24,980 nucleotides of DNA. Origin: Lentisphaerota bacterium (GTDB taxonomy: Bacteria > Verrucomicrobiota > Lentisphaeria > Oligosphaerales > JAFGRS01). The notes below the pieces were generated by a model. The model did not search any database. It was given only the letters and a program-made list of their open reading frames with translations, and was not told the origin of the DNA. Where the stretch lies: the NCBI GenBank assembly GCA_012514865.1, contig JAAYZO010000632.1:1-24980 (forward strand). Reading direction: 5' to 3'. This document shows, one piece after another, positions 6,238-13,652 of the stretch. Both the position numbers and the translations under genes were made by a program. Within the stretch, counting starts at the first letter, position 1. Every line of letters begins with the position of its first letter.

Positions 6238-8517
6238 TCAAAGCACCAGGATTAGGCCGACGGCCTCGTAGACCGTGTCGGCGGTGTGGGTGGTCGTGGC
6301 GCCGGTCCATGTCGCCGTCGTGGCCATGCCGCAGCAGGCTGGCACGTCGGCCCAGGCGCCCGAGCTAGGGAGCGTCACGTCGGCGGCGATTCCGGGAATA
6401 CGGACCGTCACACCGGTCAGCGTCGCGCTGGCGGCTGTGCCGGCGCCGTAGACGTCGCCCTTGTACATGCGGACGCCGGTCGTCGGCGAGTCGCTGTGCA
6501 GGCCGGTGATTTTCAGCGGCACCCCGCCGCCGACAGACGGCGCCCCGACGCCCTGCCGGACCGGAATGTTGGCCATCTCCTCCTCGAGCCTGGCAATGCG
6601 GCTGTGCGTGGCGCGCGTTGTTCGCGCCGCCCCGTACATGCGGGCGAAGTCGAGGTCGAAATGCTCCGTGGCGAAGGCAACAGACTGGCGCGCGCCGAGG
6701 GTGTAGGTGATGCTGGTAATCATGGTCCCGGCCGGAGCGATCGCGCCGGCGGTACGCACCTCAGAGACGACCTGGCCAAGACGGTCCAGGACGAGCGGGT
6801 CTGCGTAGCTCGCAGAGATCGAGGCGCGGCTCCGGCCGTACCACGCGCGCGCCAGAGCCGCCACGCTCGCCAGGGTGGCGCGGTCGTCGCGCAGGTAGCG
6901 GTCGGCGGCCTCGTATGAGTCGACATCCGTCATGGTGCCGGCCAGGACAAGCCAGAGGTGCAGGCCTGGGATGTCAATGACCTTCTCGCGTGCCATGGTG
7001 CCAGGCTCTGGCGCGATGGCGTCGACGGTGATACGCACCCTGTCGTTGGTGTAGGCGCTGACCGTCGCCTGCAGGCTGGTGTAGTCGTAGAGCGCCTCGC
7101 GGCCGTCGCCGGAGTAGATCCCGGACGCCAGGAGGTGCCGGTAGGGCGTGCGGCAGAGTATGCCCGGGCGGTCGTCGCAGACGCTGATCGTCAGCGCCCC
7201 TGCGGCGTCTTCGGGCGGCTCGTCGAGCCGCACGGAGTCGCCATTGCTGTCGTACACAAACACCAGCGGCTCGCCTGGCTGGGAGTCGTCGCCTGCGGCA
7301 AGCGGCGGCAGCGTCCGGTCCAGGACGATGTCGCGAGCCCAGACCGCCTGGCTGGTCGCCGGGTCATGCGCCCCGGTCGCCGGCACGATGGCCGGGAATG
7401 CCACGACCGAGCCGCCGAGGCCGTCGGGAAGGGTGCCATCCCACGATGCCGGGATGGAGAACCGGCTCCATAGGTGGCGATACTTGTCCTGGCGCCGCCC
7501 GGCGTCGTCTGGTTCGGCGGCGTAGGCGCTAGCCAGGGCGCCGTCCCAATCGGCGGCCAGCGTGCCGCCGGCAACCGACAGGGTGAACATCACGCGCAGG
7601 GGCTCACCACGGACGGTGATCGTCGAGTAGTGCGGCTGGTCGAGGTAGGCAAGACGCACCTGGCCGAATGAGGCCGTATTCTCGATGTCCAGCGACACGA
7701 CGTTCGGGTTCGCCGGCAGGTAGCCGATGGCCGTCTCAGAGATCGACAGGACAGTAATCGTCGGGCCGTTGACGACAATTGCCCAGCCCAGTTCAGGGTT
7801 CGCTATCGCCCGAATTGCATCGGCGTAGCTCCTGCCGTCGTCGATATCCCATACGCCTGGTACAGCGGCAAGTTCGGCCGTCTGTCCGGCGAGAGTCCAT
7901 GCAATTCCGGTGTCCACGGCGGCGCAGGCCAGGACGTGCGCGAGCGCCTGCTGCGCTGTCCATAGCGACGTCCCGACAGGGTCGAATCGGTACACGCCGG
8001 CAAGCTGAGAGACTACCGCGCCAGAGTCGGGCGCGGCCGCGCGGTTGCCCTTGATCTGCTCGCCGCGACCGCGGCGTACGTTGAATGGCAGGACGCGCCC
8101 GAGGAAGCCGGTCGGCACATAGCAGCCCTGCAGGGTCTGCGATGTGAGGAAATGCTCCCATCCGGCGATGGTCCACGTGAGCGTCCCGGACGGCATGGCG
8201 CCGGCACCCGTGACCGGCGACGGATGCGTCTTGCGGACCGCGTCGCTCCCCCCAGGGCAGAAGCCATACCATGTGTGTGTTGATGTGCCGTCGGTAATCA
8301 GCACTCGCACGAACAGGCCGCGCATGTCCAGCGGCAGGACCTGCGCAGAGACGTTGTCCTCGGTGATCCAGCCGTACTCCTGACTGACCACCGCCTGCGA
8401 GACCGCAGGGAAGACGCGCAGAGACAGCGAGTCCAGCCGCAGCGTCGGCCTGTCGGTCCATGGGCCGGCGGTGTCTGGCGTCGTTGCGGTGGCGATGGTG
8501 GCGGTCAGTATCGGCAT
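6238..8517 (-). CDS. large tail hub / tail-tip protein
   Basis: The product is 759 aa, the largest in the window. The ATG at 8517 starts 3 bp after the preceding stop; no clear ribosome-binding site, so coupling is likely. Most of the protein is beta-rich with many short Trp/Tyr/Val strands, as in hub proteins that close the distal tail tube (Tal/gp27-like). Residues around 330-600 include the alternating helical and beta segments typical of the hub core. Near residues 650-670 a short coiled coil (R-I-A-R-L-E-E-E-M-A) leads into a Gly/Thr-rich C-terminal domain like fibre or spike modules. It lies two genes after the tape measure, where siphophages encode tail-tip hubs. The role is inferred from size, composition and position; no peptidase or lysozyme motif is seen. 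Confidence 0.68.
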   Translation of the reverse strand: MPILTATIATATTPDTAGPWTDRPTLRLDSLSLRVFPAVSQAVVSQEYGWITEDNVSAQVLPLDMRGLFVRVLITDGTSTHTWYGFCPGGSDAVRKTHPSPVTGAGAMPSGTLTWTIAGWEHFLTSQTLQGCYVPTGFLGRVLPFNVRRGRGEQIKGNRAAAPDSGAVVSQLAGVYRFDPVGTSLWTAQQALAHVLACAAVDTGIAWTLAGQTAELAAVPGVWDIDDGRSYADAIRAIANPELGWAIVVNGPTITVLSISETAIGYLPANPNVVSLDIENTASFGQVRLAYLDQPHYSTITVRGEPLRVMFTLSVAGGTLAADWDGALASAYAAEPDDAGRRQDKYRHLWSRFSIPASWDGTLPDGLGGSVVAFPAIVPATGAHDPATSQAVWARDIVLDRTLPPLAAGDDSQPGEPLVFVYDSNGDSVRLDEPPEDAAGALTISVCDDRPGILCRTPYRHLLASGIYSGDGREALYDYTSLQATVSAYTNDRVRITVDAIAPEPGTMAREKVIDIPGLHLWLVLAGTMTDVDSYEAADRYLRDDRATLASVAALARAWYGRSRASISASYADPLVLDRLGQVVSEVRTAGAIAPAGTMITSITYTLGARQSVAFATEHFDLDFARMYGAARTTRATHSRIARLEEEMANIPVRQGVGAPSVGGGVPLKITGLHSDSPTTGVRMYKGDVYGAGTAASATLTGVTVRIPGIAADVTLPSSGAWADVPACCGMATTATWTGATTTHTADTVYEAVGLILVL

Positions 8518-8520
8518 GGG

Positions 8521-8889
8521 TCACGCGATGCGTTGGACGTCCAGGGTTGCAGTGACAGACCACTCGCTGCCGTCGGTCGAGACAATGCGCTGCAGCGGCG
8601 ACATTCGCACGGTGTGAAGGAAGACCTCGACGCGGCGGATGTTCAGCCGGTCCTCGATCCAGACGGGCTGCCCCTGCAGGCCCTCGACCAGCGCCGCAAA
8701 GGCGCGCGCGTCGGCCTGGCGGGTGAAGTGGCGCCGCGCCTTGAGCTGCAGGCGTTCGCCGCGGTCGCCCTCGTACAGGAATCGCTGCGTGGTGTCGCCT
8801 GGCCGCGTGATGTCGCTGTTGCGCGGGCCGTAGGCGGGAAACTCGCCGTCGACGACGGTAAATGCTATCAGTGTAGCCGGCGTGGCCAT
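8521..8889 (-). CDS. small distal tail component
   Basis: The product is 122 aa. The ATG at 8889 has GGAGG 8 nt upstream and begins 4 bp after the tape-measure stop. The protein alternates short strands and one Ala-rich helix (F-A-A-L-V-E-G-L) and has no membrane segment. The pattern of a basic middle (K-A-R-R-H-F) followed by W-I-E-D-R and a beta-rich C-terminus resembles small distal-tail or tail-tip adaptor proteins, but there is no decisive motif. Its position between tape measure and hub matches the place of distal tail (Dit-like) proteins, though it is shorter than most of that family. Function is therefore positional inference. Confidence 0.62.
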   Translation of the reverse strand: MATPATLIAFTVVDGEFPAYGPRNSDITRPGDTTQRFLYEGDRGERLQLKARRHFTRQADARAFAALVEGLQGQPVWIEDRLNIRRVEVFLHTVRMSPLQRIVSTDGSEWSVTATLDVQRIA

Positions 8890-8893
8890 GGTG

Positions 8894-10579
8894 TCAGCCT
8901 CCGGGGTTCAGGGCGTCAGCGGCTGGCTGCGCCTGCGCGTTGCGCATGGCCGCCGTGAATGCCTCGGCAAGCTTCTCGGTCAGACCCTCCAAAAAGAGCC
9001 TGTTCCACTCGGCGATGGTTTCCGGCGTGATGCCGACTGTCTGGAGCATGGCCGATTCGGCGGAGCTGAATCCACCGGCGGTAGAGACGCCGCCGAGGCG
9101 CAGCGCCGCGCGAAGCATCTCCTGCTCACTCATGCCGGCGAATGGGTCCTCGTCTGGCGCGGCCATGCCAGCGGCCCCGGCAGCACCGACACCGCCGAAG
9201 CCCGGGGCCATGCTGCGCAGGCGCACGGCCAGAAGCCGGCGACGCTCTGACTGTTCCCACTCCAGCGGATTCTGGCCGCTGTACATGCCGGCCATCTCGC
9301 GGGCGTCCTTGCCCCAGTCAAAGCCGCTGCGAATGCCGTACTGGTCGGCGAAAGCCTGCATACGCTCACGGACACGGCCCCACTCGCCCTCGATGGTAGA
9401 CTGTCCGAGGGCGGTGTCCGCGGCGCCCACGGCGGCACGCGTGCCCTCGATGCTGGCAGATTCCGGCATGATCTGGAGCTTGCGCGCGCGCAGGTCGCCG
9501 AGCAGCGAGTCGGGCCGGGAGAGTGCGTCGCCCATGCGGTCCCGAGCCTCGTTGAGCTGGTCGAGGTCCTTCGTGAATGCCGCAAGGGCGGTCTTTACCT
9601 CGGCGCTCTCGCGCCCTAGCGACTTCGCCAGGTCCGCAATCGCCGCAGTCGGGTCGCCGAATTCGCCAGACTCGATTCGCTGGGCAAGCTCGACAACGCG
9701 GTCCAGGCCGGTGTCGGCCTCCATCTGGACGCCCTTGCCGCCGATGCTGATGTCGCGGGTGGAGACCTTGCTCAGCAGGCCGCCGAGCGTGGTCGTCGTG
9801 GTCTGGCCGGTCTTGTCGCCGAGGTTCTGAGTAAGAAATCCGAAGGCTGCAAGGAGGTCTGGAAGCTCCGTCGCCGTGGCGGCGCCAGAGAGCGCCTTCA
9901 GCTTACCGATCTGCCCGACGATGGTGCCGAAGTCGCCGCCGGCCCGGGCGCCCAGGGTCAGGAGCAGGTTACTGGCCTGTTCCATGCTCCCGCCAAGTTC
10001 CTCCTGAGTCTTCAGGAGGCCAACGGCGAAGCTGCCGATGTCGAACTTGCTCGATATCTGGTTGGCCTCGATGCCGTAGCCGACGGCCTCCTGAAGCTGC
10101 GCCATGCTGGCATTCGGCACCTGGTTCATCGCCTCAGTCGCGGCATCGAAGACGCGGCCGGTGCCGCCCTCACCCAGGCGCTGGCCCTTCTCCTGGGCAA
10201 ATGCCATGAGCTGACGGGCCTCTTCGGGGGAAGACAGCGCCGCGTTGAGCAGGTACTCGCCGACGGCGTCGCTGACATTGGCCTGTGCTCCAGCCGCGCG
10301 GTTCTGGAGGTCAACCAACTGCCGGAAGTCTTCTTTGGCCGCCTCGATGACCTTCTGGGCTACGGCACTGGCGGACTGTACGCCGAGCATGCCGGCGGCG
10401 AATGACGCAGCCTGCTTGGCGAGGCTGGCCACGGCCTGGCCCTTGGCCATTTCGTCGTGGGTCTCTTTCAGGGCCTTGGCCTCGACGCGGGCCTGGCGCG
10501 TGGCCTCCTTGGCCGCGGCAAGCTCTCTGGTCAGCTTGTCGAAGTCCTTGACGGCCGCGACTATGGGGATGGTGGCCAT
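8894..10579 (-). CDS. tape measure protein
   Basis: The product is 561 aa with GGAGG 9 nt before the ATG at 10579. It is mainly helical. An N-terminal coiled-coil-like region (residues 10-55, many Lys/Glu/Ala heptads) is followed by an Ala/Gly-rich, mildly hydrophobic stretch (about 58-80), and the long middle is Ala/Leu/Gly-rich with repeated acidic-basic heptads. The C-terminus ends with a short disordered Pro/Gly tail. Position straight after the chaperone-like frameshift gene and before the tail-tip genes is diagnostic. At the usual rule of about 0.15 nm per residue the tail would be near 85 nm, which is a prediction and not an observation. It is short for a tape measure, and no lytic transglycosylase or peptidase domain is visible. 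Confidence 0.8.
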   Translation of the reverse strand: MATIPIVAAVKDFDKLTRELAAAKEATRQARVEAKALKETHDEMAKGQAVASLAKQAASFAAGMLGVQSASAVAQKVIEAAKEDFRQLVDLQNRAAGAQANVSDAVGEYLLNAALSSPEEARQLMAFAQEKGQRLGEGGTGRVFDAATEAMNQVPNASMAQLQEAVGYGIEANQISSKFDIGSFAVGLLKTQEELGGSMEQASNLLLTLGARAGGDFGTIVGQIGKLKALSGAATATELPDLLAAFGFLTQNLGDKTGQTTTTTLGGLLSKVSTRDISIGGKGVQMEADTGLDRVVELAQRIESGEFGDPTAAIADLAKSLGRESAEVKTALAAFTKDLDQLNEARDRMGDALSRPDSLLGDLRARKLQIMPESASIEGTRAAVGAADTALGQSTIEGEWGRVRERMQAFADQYGIRSGFDWGKDAREMAGMYSGQNPLEWEQSERRRLLAVRLRSMAPGFGGVGAAGAAGMAAPDEDPFAGMSEQEMLRAALRLGGVSTAGGFSSAESAMLQTVGITPETIAEWNRLFLEGLTEKLAEAFTAAMRNAQAQPAADALNPGG

Positions 10580-10580
10580 C

Positions 10581-11398
10581 CTAGAGGCCCTCCAGCAGTG
10601 TCCAAACCAGATCGGCGCAGGTCATAGCGTCCCACTGTCCGACGGCGCGTCGGACGCGGTAGCGCTGATAGGCGCCGGATCGGAGTCGCCAAAAGGGACG
10701 CCGCCAACGCCTGGCCGGCCCTCCATTGCCTCTGCCATCGCGGCGCGCGTCCCCTCCCAGTCGATGAGCGCCGACACGACCGGCCAGTAGACGGCAGGCG
10801 AGAACAGGCGAAGCGCGCTCATCTCTGCCATCGTGAGGTCGTAGTTCAGCGCCAGGCAGTCGGCCATGATGGCGCGCAGGTCGTCGTCGGGCATGTCAAT
10901 GCCCTCAGACCGGCCATCCAGGACCGCGGCGCGGACCTGCGCGCTCAAGTCGGCGGCGCGGTCGGACAGGGCCGCGTAGTCGTCGTCGATGCGTCGCTGC
11001 CAGGAGCCGTCCGCGAGGACGTCGTGAGAGGGCAGGCTGCATGACCGCGCGAACGGATTCGCCACGGGTATCAGCCACTCTCGGCCGTCACCCAGCACGC
11101 GACGATAGCCGCTGTACTGTCGCGACCTAGCGAACGATTCCGGCACGGCGTCCTTCCTGGCGCCAATCCAGACGCCAGGGGCCAGGCGGTCCCATCGCTG
11201 TGCCGCAGGCAGGTAGGCGACCATGACGCCGTGCATGGGGCTGGCCAGGCAGCCGCGGGCGCCGGCCTCAGGCCCCTCGCTTGAACGCGCGTAGCACCCG
11301 CGCTCGGCGCCGGAGTCATCGCGGAATCGCGCGGCGTACTCCGGCGCCGGGTCAAGCCGGCCTGGGAACCAGTAGAGGATGGCGGCGTGATGCGTCAT
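10581..11398 (-). CDS. predicted -1 frameshift product of the tail assembly chaperone gene (gpGT-like)
   Basis: Reading from the ATG at 11398 to the heptamer CCCTTTT (10697-10691) gives 236 codons. A -1 slip there continues in a frame that is open for 36 more codons, ending at the TAG at 10581-10583, two bases before the ATG of the tape measure. The total is 272 aa, against 258 aa without the slip. The shifted tail is basic and then amphipathic (it includes Y-R-V-R-R-A-V and W-T-L-L-E-G-L), unlike the low-complexity acidic unshifted tail. Many siphophages make two chaperone forms by a -1 slip just upstream of the tape measure, as lambda gpG and gpGT do. The heptamer has the required X-XXY-YYZ phase. 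Slippage itself is predicted, not shown. Confidence 0.6.
10622..11398 (-). CDS. putative tail assembly chaperone, unshifted form (gpG-like)
   Basis: The product is 258 aa. Its ATG overlaps the stop of the major tail protein gene (ATGA), so translation is coupled; only a distant GGAG is present. The N-terminal half has several Trp/Tyr/Arg-rich segments (Y-W-F-P-G-R near the start). Residues 140-220 are helical and contain D-M-P-D-D-D-L and L-T-M-A-E-M-S-A-L, resembling the helical cores of tail-assembly proteins. The last 22 residues are Ser/Asp/Ala/Pro-rich and probably disordered. Assignment rests on position between the tail tube and tape measure genes and on the in-phase slippery site. By sequence alone I do not recognise the family, and it is longer than lambda gpG (about 140 aa). 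Confidence 0.65.
   Translation of the reverse strand: MTHHAAILYWFPGRLDPAPEYAARFRDDSGAERGCYARSSEGPEAGARGCLASPMHGVMVAYLPAAQRWDRLAPGVWIGARKDAVPESFARSRQYSGYRRVLGDGREWLIPVANPFARSCSLPSHDVLADGSWQRRIDDDYAALSDRAADLSAQVRAAVLDGRSEGIDMPDDDLRAIMADCLALNYDLTMAEMSALRLFSPAVYWPVVSALIDWEGTRAAMAEAMEGRPGVGGVPFGDSDPAPISATASDAPSDSGTL
10691..10697 (-). promoter_or_regulatory. candidate -1 slippery heptamer CCCTTTT
   Basis: In the zero frame the heptamer is read C-CCT-TTT (end of a Val codon, then Pro, Phe), the phase needed for a simultaneous -1 slip. A perfect 8-bp stem, GTCCGACG/CGTCGGAC with a 3-nt loop (10637-10655), lies 35 nt downstream. That is farther than the 5-9 nt usual for a stimulatory structure, so its role is doubtful. 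No Shine-Dalgarno-like stimulator is seen at the usual distance upstream; the nearest GGAGG is about 25 nt away. Confidence 0.55.
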
Positions 11399-12177
11399 GC
11401 CGAGAGCTGGCTCCAGGAGAGGGTACCGTCACCGCCGGAAATCTCGGCGTGGATCTTGCAGTTGCCGAGGCTTACGGTGACCGTCGTCGCGCCGTTCGCA
11501 TCGGTGAACAAAAGCGTCACCGCCTCGGCGGAGCCGTCCTCGAGGCGGGCCGCGGTGACCTGCGCCAGGTCCTTGACCACAGCCTGGCCGCTCATCGCGT
11601 ACTTGTCGTAGTAGTAGTAAGCCGGCTCAAGCTGGTCGTCGTCCTGGACCTGGTAGTTCCACGAGTTCTGAACCGAGACGATGTTGCCGACGGCCGAGCC
11701 GACCGTGATCGTCGTCGGATAGAATGCCTTGGTCACGGCGCCGCCAGTGGCAGACGTCGTGCCGAAGGTCAGCGCGGAGCCGGTGGTGAATGCCGCCAGC
11801 GCCAGGATATCCAGCGTCGCGGCCTTCGTCGGCGATCCGGAGAGCTGCACCGGCATGATGACGCCTTTGGCCATCGAGATCGACTTGTAGGCCGCACCGA
11901 GGCCGCCGTCCTGGAGGTACGTCCGCCATGTGGCCGTCACCGTGGCCGGTTCGCTTCCGATGGCGGTCCACGCGGTCAGCACCGACGGGTCGAGGATAGT
12001 CGCCTTGATGAAGGGCTTTTTCCCGGTGACCTGAATCAGGTCGGGCGCCAGCTTCCGGCCACTCTGCAGCTCCTCTGTTCTCTTGTCATTGCCGGCCGCG
12101 AGGCTGCCGGCGACGAACGGGACCTCGGTCTCGCCGAGCTTGAGGGACCAGTCGAGGTAGCGAGTCACGTCGGGCAT
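11395..12177 (-). CDS. major tail (tube) protein
   Basis: The product is 260 aa with GGAGA 8-9 nt before the ATG at 12177. The sequence is dominated by Thr, Ala, Val and Gly in alternating beta pattern, with few charged clusters, as expected of a tube-forming protein. A distinctive segment near residues 180-192 reads L-E-P-A-Y-Y-Y-Y-D-K-Y. The C-terminus has an A-E-I-S-G-G-D-G-T-L-S-W pattern, where an added beta element is common. It sits between the neck genes and the chaperone/tape measure pair, the standard place of the tail tube gene. Identity is therefore inferred mainly from order, size and composition. It would polymerise around the tape measure to form the tail shaft. Confidence 0.72.
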   Translation of the reverse strand: MPDVTRYLDWSLKLGETEVPFVAGSLAAGNDKRTEELQSGRKLAPDLIQVTGKKPFIKATILDPSVLTAWTAIGSEPATVTATWRTYLQDGGLGAAYKSISMAKGVIMPVQLSGSPTKAATLDILALAAFTTGSALTFGTTSATGGAVTKAFYPTTITVGSAVGNIVSVQNSWNYQVQDDDQLEPAYYYYDKYAMSGQAVVKDLAQVTAARLEDGSAEAVTLLFTDANGATTVTVSLGNCKIHAEISGGDGTLSWSQLSA

Positions 12178-12189
12178 GGCGGCAATCTC

Positions 12190-12846
12190 CTATGGTATGG
12201 CGTTGAATGACTGCTGCAGGGCGGCGTCCATGCGGGCGGCGAAAGCGTCCTGCTCATCGGTGGTCGTTGCCTGGACGGCCTTAGTCTTGTTGATCCCGCC
12301 GCCCTTCCAGTTCTTGACCACGACATGAGCATAGGGTAGCGGCACCTGCAGGCGCATGGTGCGGTTCCAGGCCGGACCTCTGATGTCGCCGCCGCCGCGA
12401 AGGACCATCGAGCGGTAGGCGCCGGTGTCGACCAGGGGTATCTGGTTGGCGCGGTCCTGCGAGCGTGCCCGCCCGCCGGTAGAGACGCGCCCGCGGGTGG
12501 CGGCGGTCTGCTCTGACAGGCGCTCGCGCTGGTCGCGGCGCCACTGAGCGAAGTAGTTTCGGCGCTGCTCAGGCGACTGCGCCTTGAGCCACGCCGAGAG
12601 GGCATTGCGCTCCATGCCCATGGCCGCCGACACCTTGTTTTTCGGATTCGGCCCGGGCGTCGCGTAGCGGTAGGCGTCAGGATAGCGCGTCAGTGCCTCG
12701 CGGGTGAAGTGACGCGGGAGGGCGTCCTGGCGGTGGCTTTGGAGCGCCTCGTCTACAGCGGCCTCGAGGATGGCAGTGGCGCCAGAGGGTGAGAGGTCCG
12801 CGGGCCAGCCGTCTATGTCGTAGGATATGTTGGGGAGGCGCGGCAT
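12190..12846 (-). CDS. HK97 gp10-like head-tail connector or tail completion protein
   Basis: The product is 218 aa. The ATG at 12846 lies 6 bp after the preceding stop; the upstream GTAGAGAG is only a weak ribosome-binding site. The N-terminal part is mixed helical. The middle is very basic with many Arg/Gln residues (about 90-135), perhaps facing DNA or another connector ring. Then comes P-L-V-D-T-G-A-Y-R-S-M-V, the 'PLxxTGxLRxS' signature of HK97 gp10-like proteins, followed by a beta segment L-P-Y-A-H-V-V. In that family the protein joins head and tail. It is somewhat longer than usual because of the basic insertion. Family call is moderate; position before the tail tube gene agrees. Confidence 0.65.
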   Translation of the reverse strand: MPRLPNISYDIDGWPADLSPSGATAILEAAVDEALQSHRQDALPRHFTREALTRYPDAYRYATPGPNPKNKVSAAMGMERNALSAWLKAQSPEQRRNYFAQWRRDQRERLSEQTAATRGRVSTGGRARSQDRANQIPLVDTGAYRSMVLRGGGDIRGPAWNRTMRLQVPLPYAHVVVKNWKGGGINKTKAVQATTTDEQDAFAARMDAALQQSFNAIP

Positions 12847-12852
12847 GTCTCT

Positions 12853-13344
12853 CTACACCCCCTGGCGGGCTGTCATCGTGTAGGCGACCTGGTAGCGGCA
12901 GACAGAGCCGTCCAGGCGCTGTATCGGGTACGTCATCGGGTCCCACTGCTCGAAGCGCGTGATGACGCGCGCCTCGGGCTGGGTCAGAATCTCGTCGAGG
13001 ACCGCCGACTCGAGGTTTCGGAACTCAATCATGGCCTCGGGGCTGAACGCCTCGACGCGCCACTCCAGGCCCCACGCGGCGACCATGCTCGATACGGCGA
13101 ACGCGCCAAGGCCGGCGCCGGTGGCGTCGCGGGCGCCGGTCAGCGGCGCACGGTTCGGGTCGATGAAGCCGAAGCGGTCGCCAGCCGGGCGCTCAAGCGG
13201 CGTGTCGTCGCTGTAGAAGCCGATGGCGGCAGAGGCGGCGGTGACGTCGGACGCGCCAATCCAGGTGCGGAAGGATGCCGACGCCGCGAGCATAGCCCGC
13301 AGGGCCAGCGGGAAGGTCCAGGCGATGCCGGTCGGGTCGCTCAC
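12853..13344 (-). CDS. putative tail terminator / neck protein
   Basis: The product is 163 aa from a GTG at 13344 that overlaps the preceding stop (GTGA); AGGAGG sits 9 nt upstream and decides the start. The N-terminus has an Ala-rich helix (L-A-L-R-A-M-L-A-A-S), typical of small tail-terminator proteins that open with 'lraaLla'. The middle is a mixture of short strands, and the C-terminus ends with a strand pair (V-C-R-Y-Q-V-A-Y-T-M-T-A). Length and position, between head-closure and tail-tube genes, match tail terminators (lambda gpU-like), which cap the finished tail and bind the head. No decisive motif, so the role is inferred. It could equally be another neck protein. Confidence 0.6.
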   Translation of the reverse strand: MSDPTGIAWTFPLALRAMLAASASFRTWIGASDVTAASAAIGFYSDDTPLERPAGDRFGFIDPNRAPLTGARDATGAGLGAFAVSSMVAAWGLEWRVEAFSPEAMIEFRNLESAVLDEILTQPEARVITRFEQWDPMTYPIQRLDGSVCRYQVAYTMTARQGV

Positions 13345-13652
13345 AGTCGGCCCTCCTGCTGACGGGTCGCGCGCACGACGGCGCAGACCCACTCGCCATA
13401 CTCAGAATCGGGCGCGGCCTCGACATGCCAGGCGGTGCCGTCGGCCTGGACTATCTGCGAGCGGTACGACACCGATGCAGTCAGCGGCAGGCGCACGGTA
13501 GCGCGGCGGCGGCGGTCGGTGCCGGCGGCCTCCTCGGCGACCTGCGGGACGCCGAGGACCAGCGTGCCGGTGACGGCCACGCCGTCGACGGTCAGCGTCT
13601 CGCCGAAGTCGGCAAGGGCAAGCGCGGCTGTCTCTGTATCGTCAATGGGCAC
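13341..13652 (-). CDS. putative head closure / head-tail joining protein
   Basis: The product is 103 aa. I chose the GTG at 13652, which has GGAGG 9 nt upstream and overlaps the end of the preceding gene by 11 bp; a TTG 42 bp upstream is in frame but has no ribosome-binding site. The protein is almost wholly beta: L-T-V-D-G-V-A-V-T-G-T-L, then a basic turn D-R-R-R-R-A-T, then V-S-Y-R-S-Q-I-V and a final W-V-C-A-V-V-R. This size and beta content resemble lambda gpFII and other small joining proteins that plug the portal after packaging. Its place as the first connector gene after the head genes supports this. There is no unique motif. Confidence 0.6.
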   Translation of the reverse strand: MPIDDTETAALALADFGETLTVDGVAVTGTLVLGVPQVAEEAAGTDRRRRATVRLPLTASVSYRSQIVQADGTAWHVEAAPDSEYGEWVCAVVRATRQQEGRL

